In this document: positions 17,450 to 26,232 of the stretch, in pieces
Position numbering within the stretch: the stretch's first letter is position 1
How the letters are laid out: each line of letters opens with the position of its first letter
From: Verrucomicrobia bacterium SCGC AAA164-M04
Lineage (GTDB): Bacteria; Verrucomicrobiota; Verrucomicrobiae; Verrucomicrobiales; Akkermansiaceae
Direction of reading: 5' to 3'
NCBI GenBank assembly: GCA_000383735.1
Contig: KB912069.1
Location: 38,051 to 102,050, forward strand
Length of the DNA: 64,000 nucleotides
Position numbers and translations under genes: made by a program
Notes under the pieces: generated by a model
What the model was told of the DNA's origin: nothing
The model's input: only the letters and a program-made list of their open reading frames with translations
Database searches by the model: none

Positions 17450-18271
17450 TCAACTTTGGCTAAAATAAATCATTCCCGCGATTCCGGCTGTAAAGCAGTA
17501 GTAAGCAAAATACTCCAACTTTCCGCGCTTCACCGCTCCCATCACGACATAAATTGCAAATAACCCTACGAAAGCTGCCGCAATCGCGCCGGCAACATAA
17601 GGCGCATTAAAACAAGAATTGAGGGCTCTCGTAAAAGAGCCCGTTTGTTCCATCTGCTCCTTTAGAGTCAGCACGAATCCGCCAACGATAGCCGGGATTG
17701 ACATTAAAAAGGAAAATTCGGCAGCTTTCTCTGCCTTTACCCCGCTTACTAAGCCAGCCGCGATCGTCGAGCCAGAGCGAGAAATCCCAGGCAAAATAGC
17801 ACAAGCCTGTCCGATCCCCATAACAACAGAACTCTTAAGCCCCAGCTTGGCAGCTTTTCCTTTCAATATTCTTGGCACAAATAAGATAAATCCCGTCACA
17901 ATCAAAAGACCTGAAACAAAAACCGGCTTTCCTGGCGCAGCATCAAAAAAATCCTTAAAAAGCAATGCTGCGACCACAGCCGGAACTGTAGCCACCCCGA
18001 GCCAAATAATCATCATTCGCTCCTCCCTCATCTCGTTGTTGAAAAGTGAAAGGATTAAGCTCCACAGACTCTTCTTAAAAAAGATCAGCACGCTAACTAG
18101 GGTTCCTAGATGGAGAATGATTTCAAAAGAAAGATCTGGCCGATGCTCCGCTCCCACGTCTCGAATTCCGAGAAGATACTGGGTTAGCACGATATGTCCT
18201 GAAGATGACACGGGAAGAAACTCCGCCAATCCTTGCACAATCCCCACGATGATGGCCTTCCAAATTTCCAT
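17450..18271 (-). CDS. uppP: Undecaprenyl-diphosphatase UppP/BacA
   Basis: 273 residues, polytopic. The motifs GIVQGLAEFLPVSSSGH at the N-terminus and PGISRSGSTIAAGL in the middle are the two BacA active-site segments. It hydrolyses undecaprenyl diphosphate to the monophosphate at the periplasmic face, recycling the lipid carrier for peptidoglycan. Overproduction gives bacitracin resistance in other bacteria. The gene is convergent with the glycosylase gene and divergent from the LysM lipoprotein. Confidence 0.97.
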   Translation of the reverse strand: MEIWKAIIVGIVQGLAEFLPVSSSGHIVLTQYLLGIRDVGAEHRPDLSFEIILHLGTLVSVLIFFKKSLWSLILSLFNNEMREERMMIIWLGVATVPAVVAALLFKDFFDAAPGKPVFVSGLLIVTGFILFVPRILKGKAAKLGLKSSVVMGIGQACAILPGISRSGSTIAAGLVSGVKAEKAAEFSFLMSIPAIVGGFVLTLKEQMEQTGSFTRALNSCFNAPYVAGAIAAAFVGLFAIYVVMGAVKRGKLEYFAYYCFTAGIAGMIYFSQS

Positions 18272-18375
18272 TGCTACCAGAAGGATTAACCCCCCTCTCC
18301 TTACCCGGCAAGCACCACATCACCTCTCTCAAAATTTTATTTCGCATTTCCCGATCTCTCAGGTATGCTGATGCT

Positions 18376-18798
18376 ATGAAAGCAACACTTACATTGTTCG
18401 CCCTCGTTTCGCTTCTTGCCTCCTGCAGCCAGAAAGGCAAACCCGTCGCTCCAGCAGCCAACACCGGCAATCAATATGGGGTTCCAAATCCCGGCGCTCC
18501 CGGAAGTTACAATCCTCCCTACCAGCCGATTGCCCCCATCAATCCTCCTGCAGCTCCACTGCCCACCCCTTACGGAACTCCACCTGTTGCAATCGCTCCC
18601 TATAGCCCTCCACCTGCTAGTCCAGCGCCAACTCCCTCACCCGATCTGAACGGAAACGTTTACACGATCAAAGCTGGAGATTCTCTTTGGGGAATCGCAC
18701 GTAAGTTTGGAACATCCGTAAATGCTGTTAAGGAGACTAACGGTATGACGAACGACACGATTATTGAAGGTCGTAGTCTCATCATCCCCGGACGATAA
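18376..18798 (+). CDS. LysM-domain lipoprotein
   Basis: 140 residues from the ATG at 18376, the start that places a signal peptide (MKATLTLFALVSLLASCS, lipobox LASC) at the N-terminus. A Pro-rich linker (residues ~25-90, many PP and PAP pairs) follows. The C-terminal LysM module (YTIKAGDSLWGIARKFGTSVNAV) binds peptidoglycan glycan chains. The likely role is anchoring the outer membrane to the cell wall. Confidence 0.9.
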   Translation: MKATLTLFALVSLLASCSQKGKPVAPAANTGNQYGVPNPGAPGSYNPPYQPIAPINPPAAPLPTPYGTPPVAIAPYSPPPASPAPTPSPDLNGNVYTIKAGDSLWGIARKFGTSVNAVKETNGMTNDTIIEGRSLIIPGR

Positions 18799-18866
18799 CC
18801 AATCGGATTACGAACCTTTCATTAATCGGTGGGCTAGACTATCCTCTGGCCCACCTTTTTGTACAA

Positions 18867-19847
18867 ATGAAACTCTTACTGACGGCCTTTCTCTCTCTCA
18901 TTCTTCCCGCCCTCACCCAAGAATTACCAAACGATAGAGAAAAGCTTCTCGAAGCTCTCCTGAATGCACCTGATCGAGCTTCACTAGATCAGGCCATCAA
19001 AAACGGCAAAGCAGCGGGTCTTCCGGACCAACTATTTCTTGAAGCTCGCTTCGTCTTTCTTGTAAACGAAGATAATCGGGGGGCGCTTGCTACTCTCTCA
19101 ACGGAGCTTGAAGCACACCTCCTAAAATTTTCTCCCGACGACACGATGCTCTTTGCCGTCAAAGAAGATTTCGCAAGCATCGTGCAATACACCAAGGCTC
19201 TTGCTGCCCTTCAAGACAACGACACAACACTTTTTAAAAAACATATTACCGAAGCCTTTTGGCTAGCCCCTTCTCACGCCACCCAATTTGCGCCCTTGAT
19301 CGATGACATACGTATCAATGAAGCAATGAAAAAAATCACCTTAGATCTTAACCTGAAATTTGAAGACCAAAGGTTGAAGAGTGAATCAAAGTCTTTAAAA
19401 GCCATCGCAGGAGGCTCACCAGCTTTTCTCATTCATTTCTGGAGTCCTTGGGCGAGTCAAGCAATGGCGATAATGGATGAATTTCTAATCATTAGCGACT
19501 CTCTCATCAAAAATAATATTCCCGTAGCTTCCATTCTTTTAAGCAGCACAACTGAAGCCAGAAGAGCTGGAGATGATTTTCTTACTAAAGGAAAACAAGG
19601 AAATATAGCGCACTGGCTCGTCGATACTGAGAAGTTTTCATTGGGCTCGTTGATGCGCGTTTCCTCTTTCCCCACTGTTGTATTAGTATCAAACAAAGGG
19701 AAAATCCTTTTCAACGGAGACCCGGCCGATCGCCGTCTTTGGAAGATTCTGACCTCTATTAATCCAGAAATAAGCGAACCTACGATAGATGCCGTACTTC
19801 CAAAAATAGATCCAAAAAGCACCTCACGGACAAAAAACGGCAACTAA
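18867..19847 (+). CDS. Secreted thioredoxin-fold protein without CxxC
   Basis: 326 residues with a signal peptide (MKLLLTAFLSLILPALTQ). The first half is helical. The second half has a TlpA-like thioredoxin fold: AFLIHFWSPWASQAM in place of the W-C-x-x-C segment, then VASILLSS and a cis-proline-like FPTVVLVSNKGKILF. The redox cysteines are replaced (SPWA), so the protein cannot act as a normal oxidoreductase and may be a binding or scaffold protein. It stands alone between the LysM gene and the BlaI-type gene. Confidence 0.65.
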   Translation: MKLLLTAFLSLILPALTQELPNDREKLLEALLNAPDRASLDQAIKNGKAAGLPDQLFLEARFVFLVNEDNRGALATLSTELEAHLLKFSPDDTMLFAVKEDFASIVQYTKALAALQDNDTTLFKKHITEAFWLAPSHATQFAPLIDDIRINEAMKKITLDLNLKFEDQRLKSESKSLKAIAGGSPAFLIHFWSPWASQAMAIMDEFLIISDSLIKNNIPVASILLSSTTEARRAGDDFLTKGKQGNIAHWLVDTEKFSLGSLMRVSSFPTVVLVSNKGKILFNGDPADRRLWKILTSINPEISEPTIDAVLPKIDPKSTSRTKNGN

Positions 19848-19940
19848 GGCCAGAAATATTTGATCGCAAGCATGTAAGATTAAACTTGAACTATGGTGCA
19901 GTATTCGGCTTTCTTCTTAAAACCAATCGATTAGACCACA

Positions 19941-20645
19941 GTGTCCAGTTACGACGAACCATCTCCTCAAGAGCTTCACGCCCTCGCCATCCTATGGAAT
20001 GAGGGCCCAAGTACAGTAGGGTTCGTACATGAATTAATGAATATCGATGGTAGTGATCGAACCTATACCACCGCCCTCGCCGTCATGCGCAACCTTGAGA
20101 AAAAAGGGCTTGCCGTTCGGAATACTCAGGGACGGGCACATGTTTACGAAGCTAAGGTAGATCGCGAAAGTATCCTCAAGCCCCGCTTGCAGGACCTCGT
20201 TCAAAACAGTTTTGGAGGAAGCCTTGGACAGGCAGTCCTCTCCCTAATCTCAGTTGGCGTCATGACGCCCGAAGAGAAAACCGCGGTAACCCGCGTAATT
20301 AAACAGCACAAAGCCATGGCTGCAAAAAAGAAGACCACAAAAAAGAAGGCCGCCAAAAAGGCCGCCAAAAAACCCGTGGCTACCAAGAAAAAGGTAGCCA
20401 AGAAAAAGGTAGCTAAAAAAGCGGCTGCTAAAAAAGTAGCTAAAAAGCCCGCCAAGAAAAAGGTAGCTAAAAAAGCCGCTAAGAAAAAGGTAGCTAAAAA
20501 AGCCGCTAAGAAAAAGGTAGCTAAAAAAGCCGCTAAGAAAAAAGTAGCCAAAAAGCCCGCCAAGAAAAAGGTAGCTAAAAAAGCCGCTAAGAAAAAGGTA
20601 GCTAAAAAGCCCGCCAAGAAAAAGGTAGCTAAAAAGCGTAAGTAA
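19941..20645 (+). CDS. BlaI/MecI-type repressor with histone-H1-like C-terminal tail
   Basis: 234 residues from a GTG at 19941. Residues 1-125 match the BlaI/MecI/CopY winged helix (PSPQELHALAILWNEGPSTVGFVHELM, RTYTTALAVMRNLEKKGLAV). Residues ~128-234 are almost only Lys, Ala, Val and Pro in KKVAKKAAK-type units, like histone H1 or bacterial HU tails. BlaI proteins normally pair with an M56 membrane protease sensor; none is adjacent. The tail should bind DNA nonspecifically, so this may be a nucleoid-associated repressor. That is inference. A strong terminator follows. Confidence 0.85.
   Translation: MSSYDEPSPQELHALAILWNEGPSTVGFVHELMNIDGSDRTYTTALAVMRNLEKKGLAVRNTQGRAHVYEAKVDRESILKPRLQDLVQNSFGGSLGQAVLSLISVGVMTPEEKTAVTRVIKQHKAMAAKKKTTKKKAAKKAAKKPVATKKKVAKKKVAKKAAAKKVAKKPAKKKVAKKAAKKKVAKKAAKKKVAKKAAKKKVAKKPAKKKVAKKAAKKKVAKKPAKKKVAKKRK
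20455..20640 (+). repeat. 27-bp coding repeats of the Lys-rich tail
   Basis: Tandem units of 27 bp encode KKVAKKAAK or the variant KKVAKKPAK. At least six units are visible with only a few silent or Ala/Pro changes. The period matches that of the rpoD tail at 2447-2554, though codon choice differs. Confidence 0.85.
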
Positions 20646-20673
20646 GGATTTCCTTCCCTACTGAGCAATTTTC

Positions 20674-20704
20674 AAGGGACACTCCTCACGGAGTGTCCCT
20701 TTTC
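20674..20704 (+). terminator. Rho-independent terminator
   Basis: A 12-bp perfect stem (AAGGGACACTCC, loop TCAC, GGAGTGTCCCTT) followed by T residues, 29 bp after the BlaI-type stop codon. Confidence 0.9.
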
Positions 20705-20742
20705 TCTTTTCTAGGCCTTACTTCCAAGACATTCTTCCAATC

Positions 20743-22287
20743 ATGCCCCGATATTCAAAACTCATTTCCAGCTTTCTAGGCGCTCTCCTGATCCCCTCGG
20801 CCACTGCAGAAACAAAACCTAACGTTATCGTAATCATGGCCGATGACTTAGGCTACGGAGATCTATCTTGTTATGGAGCCACAACTTTCAAAACTCCCCA
20901 CATCGACAAGCTGGCTAGCGGAGGCCAACTCTTCACAAGTGGATATTGTTCTGCCTCCACATGCACGCCCACCCGCTACTCGCTGCTAACCGGAAATTAC
21001 GCCTTCCGTAAAAAAGGAACCGGAATCGCACCTCCCAACGGACACCTAATTATTGACGCTGGCACTTTCACTCTCCCCGATCTTATGAAGAAAGCTGGGT
21101 ATCAAACCGCCGTAGTGGGTAAATGGCACCTCGGACTTGGTGAAAAAGGTAAGGGTCCAAACTGGAATGGTGAGCTGAAACCTGGGCCTCGCGAAATTGG
21201 ATTTGATCATCACTTTCTCCTGCCCACTACCAACGACCGGGTTCCTCAGGTCTATGTAACCGAAAGCAAAGTCCTCAACCTTGATCCCACAGATCCACTT
21301 TGGGTTGGCCGAAAAAAACCATCTCCAGATCACCCTACCGGCGTTACTCATCGCGACTCTCTAAAAATGGACTGGTCTCATGGTCATAACTCCACAATTC
21401 ACAATGGCATTTCTCGGATTGGCTTTTATACCGGTGGAGAAAAGGCCCGCTTTCGGGATGAAGATCTTGCCGATAAATGGGTTGAAAAATCAGTCGAGTG
21501 GATCGAAAAGAACAAAGATGACTCCTTCTTTCTATTTTATGCATCTCATGATCTTCACGTTCCCCGCATTCCACACGAGAGATTTCAAGGTGTCACTCCG
21601 CATGGCTTCCGTGCAGACTCCATTGTTCAACTTGACTGGACCGTCGGAGAAATCATGAAAACCCTGGACCGGCTCGACCTAACCGAAAACACCCTTGTAG
21701 TTTTCTGCTCAGACAATGGCCCGGTCATGGACGATGGCTACAAAGACGGTGCGGTTGAGAAACTAGGATCTCACAAAGCAGCAGGCCCATACAAAGGTGG
21801 GAAATACAGTGTTTACGAAGGGGGGACCCGCACTCCCTTCATCACTTTTTGGAAAGGCAAAATCTTGGCTGGAAAATCAGACCAAATGGTCTGCACCATC
21901 GACCTTGCCACTAGCCTCGCCAAGCTTACAGGCACAGCACTCCCAAAAAACGCTTTTAAGGATAGCTTTGATGTATCCGATGCACTACTCGGCAAGCCTT
22001 ATGCGAAAGGACGGACAAGTCTCATCCAGCAAGACAATGGAGGGAGGGGTAAATTTGGCTTTCGTAAAAACAAATGGAAACTAACAAGACATTCAGCAAA
22101 ATCTGCCCGAAATACGGTAGTCGAAAAGAAACTCGCAAATACCAAGGTTCCAGAATTTCAGCTTTACGATCTCACTAAAGACCCTGCTGAGAAAAAAAAC
22201 ATCATCAAGCAACACCCCGAGACCGCCGCAGAGATGAAGGCGGAGCTAGAAGCCCTCGTGCAAGCTGATCGCTCACGCCCGGAGTAA
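20743..22287 (+). CDS. Secreted arylsulfatase-type sulfatase
   Basis: 514 residues with a signal peptide (hydrophobic 9-20, PSATA cleavage region). The sulfatase core begins NVIVIMADDLGYGDLSCYGA, with metal-binding Asp residues. C74 in C-T-P-T-R78 is the site converted to formylglycine. GKWHLGLG and FCSDNGP complete the family pattern. It would hydrolyse sulfate esters, probably of marine or mucin polysaccharides, in the periplasm or outside. A formylglycine-generating enzyme must act on it; none is visible in the window. A second sulfatase lies at 26233. Confidence 0.93.
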   Translation: MPRYSKLISSFLGALLIPSATAETKPNVIVIMADDLGYGDLSCYGATTFKTPHIDKLASGGQLFTSGYCSASTCTPTRYSLLTGNYAFRKKGTGIAPPNGHLIIDAGTFTLPDLMKKAGYQTAVVGKWHLGLGEKGKGPNWNGELKPGPREIGFDHHFLLPTTNDRVPQVYVTESKVLNLDPTDPLWVGRKKPSPDHPTGVTHRDSLKMDWSHGHNSTIHNGISRIGFYTGGEKARFRDEDLADKWVEKSVEWIEKNKDDSFFLFYASHDLHVPRIPHERFQGVTPHGFRADSIVQLDWTVGEIMKTLDRLDLTENTLVVFCSDNGPVMDDGYKDGAVEKLGSHKAAGPYKGGKYSVYEGGTRTPFITFWKGKILAGKSDQMVCTIDLATSLAKLTGTALPKNAFKDSFDVSDALLGKPYAKGRTSLIQQDNGGRGKFGFRKNKWKLTRHSAKSARNTVVEKKLANTKVPEFQLYDLTKDPAEKKNIIKQHPETAAEMKAELEALVQADRSRPE

Positions 22288-22363
22288 GCTCATTGCCCAA
22301 ATTAAACCAAAAGAGCATTTTCCAGTTGCCAGAGTCAGCCTCCCCTTCTAGTTTTCGCCCGCC

Positions 22364-22438
22364 GCTCGGCTAGCTCAGGGGTAGAGCACCACATTGACAT
22401 TGTGGGGGTCGCTGGTTCAAATCCAGCGTCGAGCACCA
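22364..22438 (+). tRNA. tRNA-Val (anticodon GAC), CCA encoded
   Basis: A complete cloverleaf: acceptor GCTCGGC pairing with GTCGAGC (one G-U), D arm GCTC/GAGC, anticodon stem CCACA/TGTGG with loop TTGACAT, T arm GCTGG-TTCAAAT-CCAGC, discriminator A and encoded CCA. The anticodon GAC reads GUC/GUU valine codons. Confidence 0.96.
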
Positions 22439-22445
22439 TTCTTTT

Positions 22446-22482
22446 AAAAAGCGCCGCGATCAAACGATCGTGGCGTTTTTTT
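22446..22482. terminator. Bidirectional terminator between tRNA-Val and hisF
   Basis: CGCCGCGATC (22452-22461) pairs with GATCGTGGCG (22466-22475) around a four-base loop, flanked by an A5 run on the left and a T7 run on the right, so it can end transcripts from both strands. Confidence 0.85.
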
Positions 22483-22492
22483 GTTCTATTTC

Positions 22493-23263
22493 TCAAGACA
22501 CCATCGGACGGACAGGAATGCCTCGTTCACGAAAGTAGTCTTTGGCTTCGGGTACGGTATGTTGACCAAAGTGGAAAATACTAGCAGCCAGTACAGCATC
22601 AGCTTTCCCCTCATCAAGGACATCCACCATATGTTCAAGGTTTCCAGCACCACCACTCGCGATAACCGGGATTCCAACAGCTTCGCTAACCGCTCGCGTT
22701 AACTCGAGATCATATCCATTCTTTGTCCCATCAGCATCCATACTTGTAAGAAGAATCTCCCCAGCTCCCCGATTGTAGACCTCCTTAGCCCACTCAATCG
22801 CATCAAGTCCATCCACAGGCCGACGACCCCCGTGGGTATAAACACCCCATTTCCCCGCTCCCTGGCGCTTCGCGTCAATCGCCACCACGATACATTGATT
22901 CCCAAATGCCTTGGCACCTTCATCAATCACCTCGGGGCGGAAAATCGCCGCCGTATTCACTCCTACCTTGTCGGCACCGGCCAGCAACATACGACTCATA
23001 TCAGCTACCTCGCGAATACCACCACCCACTGTCAATGGCACGAAACACTTTGCCGCGGTTTCACGCACCACATCAACCATGGTATCACGCCCATCGGAGG
23101 AGGCTGTGATATCTAGAAAGACAATCTCATCAGCCTGCTGCTCGTTGTAGGCAACCGCGGACTCCACCGGATCTCCAGCATCGACAAGATCAACAAAATT
23201 GGTCCCCTTAACAACTCGGCCGTTTGTGACGTCGAGGCAGGGAATGATTCGCTTCGCAAGCAT
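22493..23263 (-). CDS. hisF: Imidazole glycerol phosphate synthase cyclase subunit
   Basis: 256 residues, (beta/alpha)8 barrel. It starts [20 protein letters not shown], with catalytic Asp11 in CLDV, and has [29 protein letters not shown] (second catalytic Asp) and IASGGAGN. It forms the imidazole ring using ammonia from HisH. The hisH gene is about 6.3 kb away rather than adjacent, so the his genes are scattered in this genome. Confidence 0.97.
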   Translation of the reverse strand: MLAKRIIPCLDVTNGRVVKGTNFVDLVDAGDPVESAVAYNEQQADEIVFLDITASSDGRDTMVDVVRETAAKCFVPLTVGGGIREVADMSRMLLAGADKVGVNTAAIFRPEVIDEGAKAFGNQCIVVAIDAKRQGAGKWGVYTHGGRRPVDGLDAIEWAKEVYNRGAGEILLTSMDADGTKNGYDLELTRAVSEAVGIPVIASGGAGNLEHMVDVLDEGKADAVLAASIFHFGQHTVPEAKDYFRERGIPVRPMVS

Positions 23264-23468
23264 ACCAGTGATTTACCTACCAAGCTAAGGAAAGCAAGAC
23301 ACGACGAATCCTCCCTTATATTTCAACACGTTACCAAAATGAAGCTCTTCACCTAATTTCCCTAAGGATCACTCTAACTTATTGGATTAAAACAATTTAC
23401 TTAGATTTTGAGATTCTGGAACCACGTGTTTGAACGCGCACAAGAATAGCCCTTAATACCCAATCACA

Positions 23469-24494
23469 TCACTGCTTCGAACCTGCCGCCGCACGACGTA
23501 AGCGATCCATCATAGCCACCCCTATACCAGTTTCAGAGACCGATTCAGAGATAATCACATCAACCCCCGCAGCATCGAGCTTCCTAAGACAGTAAAACAA
23601 CCTGACAGCGCCTTCGGCTAATTTCCCCTTTCCGGGACTCATGATTTCAACATGCGCCCAATCCGTCGCTTCCATCAAGGAGCTGTTGCCCTCACCACGA
23701 TAACTCAGCAAACCGTATTTCACTCCCTCCTCGGGCACAAAGTCACTCGGCTTGTCAATGACCACTAAAGGCGTCGTCGGTGCATAATGGCTCTCCACCT
23801 GCCCCGGGGCTTCAATGTGGTCCGCCTTCGTCTTCTTCGGCTTGATTACCTTAGCGATTTTTCTCAAATCCTCGCGAGAAATAGGTCCCGGTCTCAATAG
23901 TCGTAAAACTGGTCCCTTCTCTGACATCTCCGGAGCGACAATCGTACTCTCAAGACCATCACGGCAAGCCCCTCCATCAATCACCATCGGGATTTTTCCG
24001 CCCAATTCCTCCATTACGGCATCAGCTGAGGTCGGACTAATTCTCCCAAAGCGATTCGCACTCGGAGCGGCCACCGGAATTTCCTTGGCTACCGCCCGCA
24101 TCACCTCATGAGCACTCATACGCACCGCTACAGTCTCTAGTCCGCTAGTCACTAATTCAGGAACATCCTCCTTTTTAGGCAAAACTAGAGTTAAAGGCCC
24201 CGGCCAGTATGTCGACACGAGTTCATCAACGATTTCATCGAGTTCCTCTGGTATATTCGCCACAATATCAAGATCGCGCTTGTGCCCAATATGAACAATT
24301 AGTGGATCAAAAGAAGGCCTCTCTTTAACCTCAAAAACCTTCGCTACGGCTTCCGCATCAAAGGCATCTGCAGCCAAGCCATAGACCGTCTCAGTGGGCA
24401 AAGCCACTAGTCCGCCATTCTCCAGAAGAGCCACGGCTTCCGCCACGGCCTCCCGCCAATCTTCAAAATCCGCAACGACTCGTTTTGTGTCCAC
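23469..24494 (-). CDS. sua5: L-threonylcarbamoyladenylate synthase (Sua5 type)
   Basis: 341 residues from a GTG at 24494. The N-terminal YrdC domain (residues ~15-200: GGLVALPTETVYGLAADA, KERPSFDPLIVHI, VPVAAPSANRFGRISPT) joins to a C-terminal Sua5 domain (~230-335) after the linker APGQVESHYAPTTPL, the typical Sua5 signature. It makes threonylcarbamoyl-AMP from threonine, bicarbonate and ATP, the substrate of TsaD at 5917. It is divergent from aroK with 64 bp between. Confidence 0.96.
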   Translation of the reverse strand: MDTKRVVADFEDWREAVAEAVALLENGGLVALPTETVYGLAADAFDAEAVAKVFEVKERPSFDPLIVHIGHKRDLDIVANIPEELDEIVDELVSTYWPGPLTLVLPKKEDVPELVTSGLETVAVRMSAHEVMRAVAKEIPVAAPSANRFGRISPTSADAVMEELGGKIPMVIDGGACRDGLESTIVAPEMSEKGPVLRLLRPGPISREDLRKIAKVIKPKKTKADHIEAPGQVESHYAPTTPLVVIDKPSDFVPEEGVKYGLLSYRGEGNSSLMEATDWAHVEIMSPGKGKLAEGAVRLFYCLRKLDAAGVDVIISESVSETGIGVAMMDRLRRAAAGSKQ

Positions 24495-24558
24495 ACAAGA
24501 TCTTTAGCAGATACAGCTTCGTGAATCGAATTCAGAAAGGTAGAGTTTTCCCAAGAGT

Positions 24559-25086
24559 ATGCAGAAGAATATTATCCTCATCGGATTTATGGGAACGGGG
24601 AAGTCCACAATTGGGCGAAACCTCTCCAAAACCTTCGGCTACCCGCTCGTTGACACCGACCAACTCATTGTCGAGCAACAAGGCCGCTCCATTCCCACAA
24701 TTTTCAAAGAAAACAGTGAGGAAGCGTTCCGCGACATGGAAACCGAACTCCTCAAGTCGTTTATTAAACACTCCGGCCATATTATTGCGACTGGCGGGGG
24801 AATCATTGGCCGCCCCGAAAATCGCCAGCTCCTTCGAGAACTCGGTTACGTCGTCTGGCTCATCGCACACCCTACTGAAATCCTGAAGCGAACCTCTCGG
24901 AACGCAAATCGCCCGCTCCTTCACAACGACGATCCCGAAAAAACGATCCGCGATCTTCTAGGCGTCCGCACACCACTCTACCGCAATACCGCCCACATCG
25001 GAATCGAAACTGACAACCTCTCGTTCAACGAAGTCACCACTGGCATCATCGAGTCCGCGCGCTATCACTTTGGCACCCAAGAATGA
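24559..25086 (+). CDS. aroK: Shikimate kinase
   Basis: 175 residues. Walker A GFMGTGKST (residues 9-17), DTDQLIVEQQGRSI (shikimate-binding Asp), the F-R-ME segment, ATGGGII and the lid RPLL are present. It phosphorylates shikimate on the way to chorismate. The stop overlaps the start of queG by 4 bp (ATGA), so the two are translationally coupled. Confidence 0.95.
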   Translation: MQKNIILIGFMGTGKSTIGRNLSKTFGYPLVDTDQLIVEQQGRSIPTIFKENSEEAFRDMETELLKSFIKHSGHIIATGGGIIGRPENRQLLRELGYVVWLIAHPTEILKRTSRNANRPLLHNDDPEKTIRDLLGVRTPLYRNTAHIGIETDNLSFNEVTTGIIESARYHFGTQE

Positions 25087-26111
25087 ATACGGACATCGCC
25101 AAGGCCAATGTCAGGTTCGTGGCCCGGCAGCTGGGTTTCGATGACTGCCGCATCGCTGCTGCGACCCGCGCTCCGCACGCCGAAAACTACATACAGTGGA
25201 TCGAAGAAGGACACGCCGGTGATATGGGCTGGCTGGAGAAAAACGTCGAACGTCGCTGTGATCCGCGGGAAGTTCTTCCGGGTTGCAAATCTATCGTTTC
25301 ACTCGCTCTCAATTATCTTCCAGCTAAAAAACAACCGCGTTCCGACTATCGCATCGCTCGCTACTCATGGAACGATGACTACCACGACCTCATCCAAGAA
25401 AAACTCAAGGACCTAGATTTGGCCATGCAAGACATGGGCGGTCTCCAACGCTACTATGTCGATACCGGCCCCATTCTTGAGCGTGATTTCGCGTCTGCTT
25501 CTGGGCTTGGTTGGAACGGAAAATCTACTGTCCAAATCCACCGTAAGCTCGGCACTTGGTTCTTCCTTGCCGAACTGCTAACCACTCTCGATCTCCTTCC
25601 TGACCCTAAATCCAGCGATCACTGCGGTAAATGCACGGCCTGTATCAGCGCCTGTCCCACCCAAGCGATCACCGCTCCGCGAAAACTTGCCGCCACCCGC
25701 TGCATCTCTTATCTCACCATCGAGCACAAGGGTTCTATCCCCGAAGAATTCCGCCGCTCTATCGGCGATCGCATCTACGGCTGCGATGACTGTCTCGATG
25801 CCTGCCCTTGGAATCGTTTCGCCAGAGTCTCCCGCGAAACTTCCTTTCACGCCCGTGAAGAAATCTTCTCCCATTCCCTCTCGGACTTTCTTGATATGAC
25901 TCTCGAAGACTTTCGGCGTGTCTTCGCGAAGTCCCCTATCAAGAGAATCAAATTCGAACCATTCATCAGGAATGCCTGCATTGCCCTCGGTAATACAGGC
26001 ACCGAAAAAGACCTTCCTAAACTCAGAGAGCTCTCTACCCACGAATCAGCCCTGATCGCCGAACACGCCAAATGGGCCATTGATGAGATTACAAGCCGAA
26101 ACCCGGCATGA
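25083..26111 (+). CDS. queG: Epoxyqueuosine reductase
   Basis: 342 residues. Two ferredoxin-type cysteine motifs are visible: CGKCTACISACPTQAI and CDDCLDACPWNRFA. The N-terminal part has the cobalamin-binding reductase fold (GDMGWLEKN, YVDTGPILERDFA, GLGWNGKST). The C-terminus is a short HEAT-like segment. QueG reduces epoxyqueuosine to queuosine in tRNA with GUN anticodons. The gene is coupled to aroK. Confidence 0.96.
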   Translation: MNTDIAKANVRFVARQLGFDDCRIAAATRAPHAENYIQWIEEGHAGDMGWLEKNVERRCDPREVLPGCKSIVSLALNYLPAKKQPRSDYRIARYSWNDDYHDLIQEKLKDLDLAMQDMGGLQRYYVDTGPILERDFASASGLGWNGKSTVQIHRKLGTWFFLAELLTTLDLLPDPKSSDHCGKCTACISACPTQAITAPRKLAATRCISYLTIEHKGSIPEEFRRSIGDRIYGCDDCLDACPWNRFARVSRETSFHAREEIFSHSLSDFLDMTLEDFRRVFAKSPIKRIKFEPFIRNACIALGNTGTEKDLPKLRELSTHESALIAEHAKWAIDEITSRNPA

Positions 26112-26232
26112 AGACTCGCTCCATCATTTTATTCCTTATTTCATTATGAGGCTCTCGTAACATCTCAAAATTTTCTCACTCTAAAAACTAAAACCTCCTT
26201 TTGGCATCCTCCACCAATCACTCTCGGCCAAT

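Noticed and set aside
20201..20668. Minus-strand frame of FLATFFLA-type repeats
   Set aside because: It is the antisense of the BlaI-type Lys/Ala tail and looks membrane-like only because Lys and Ala codons reverse to Phe, Leu and Ala.
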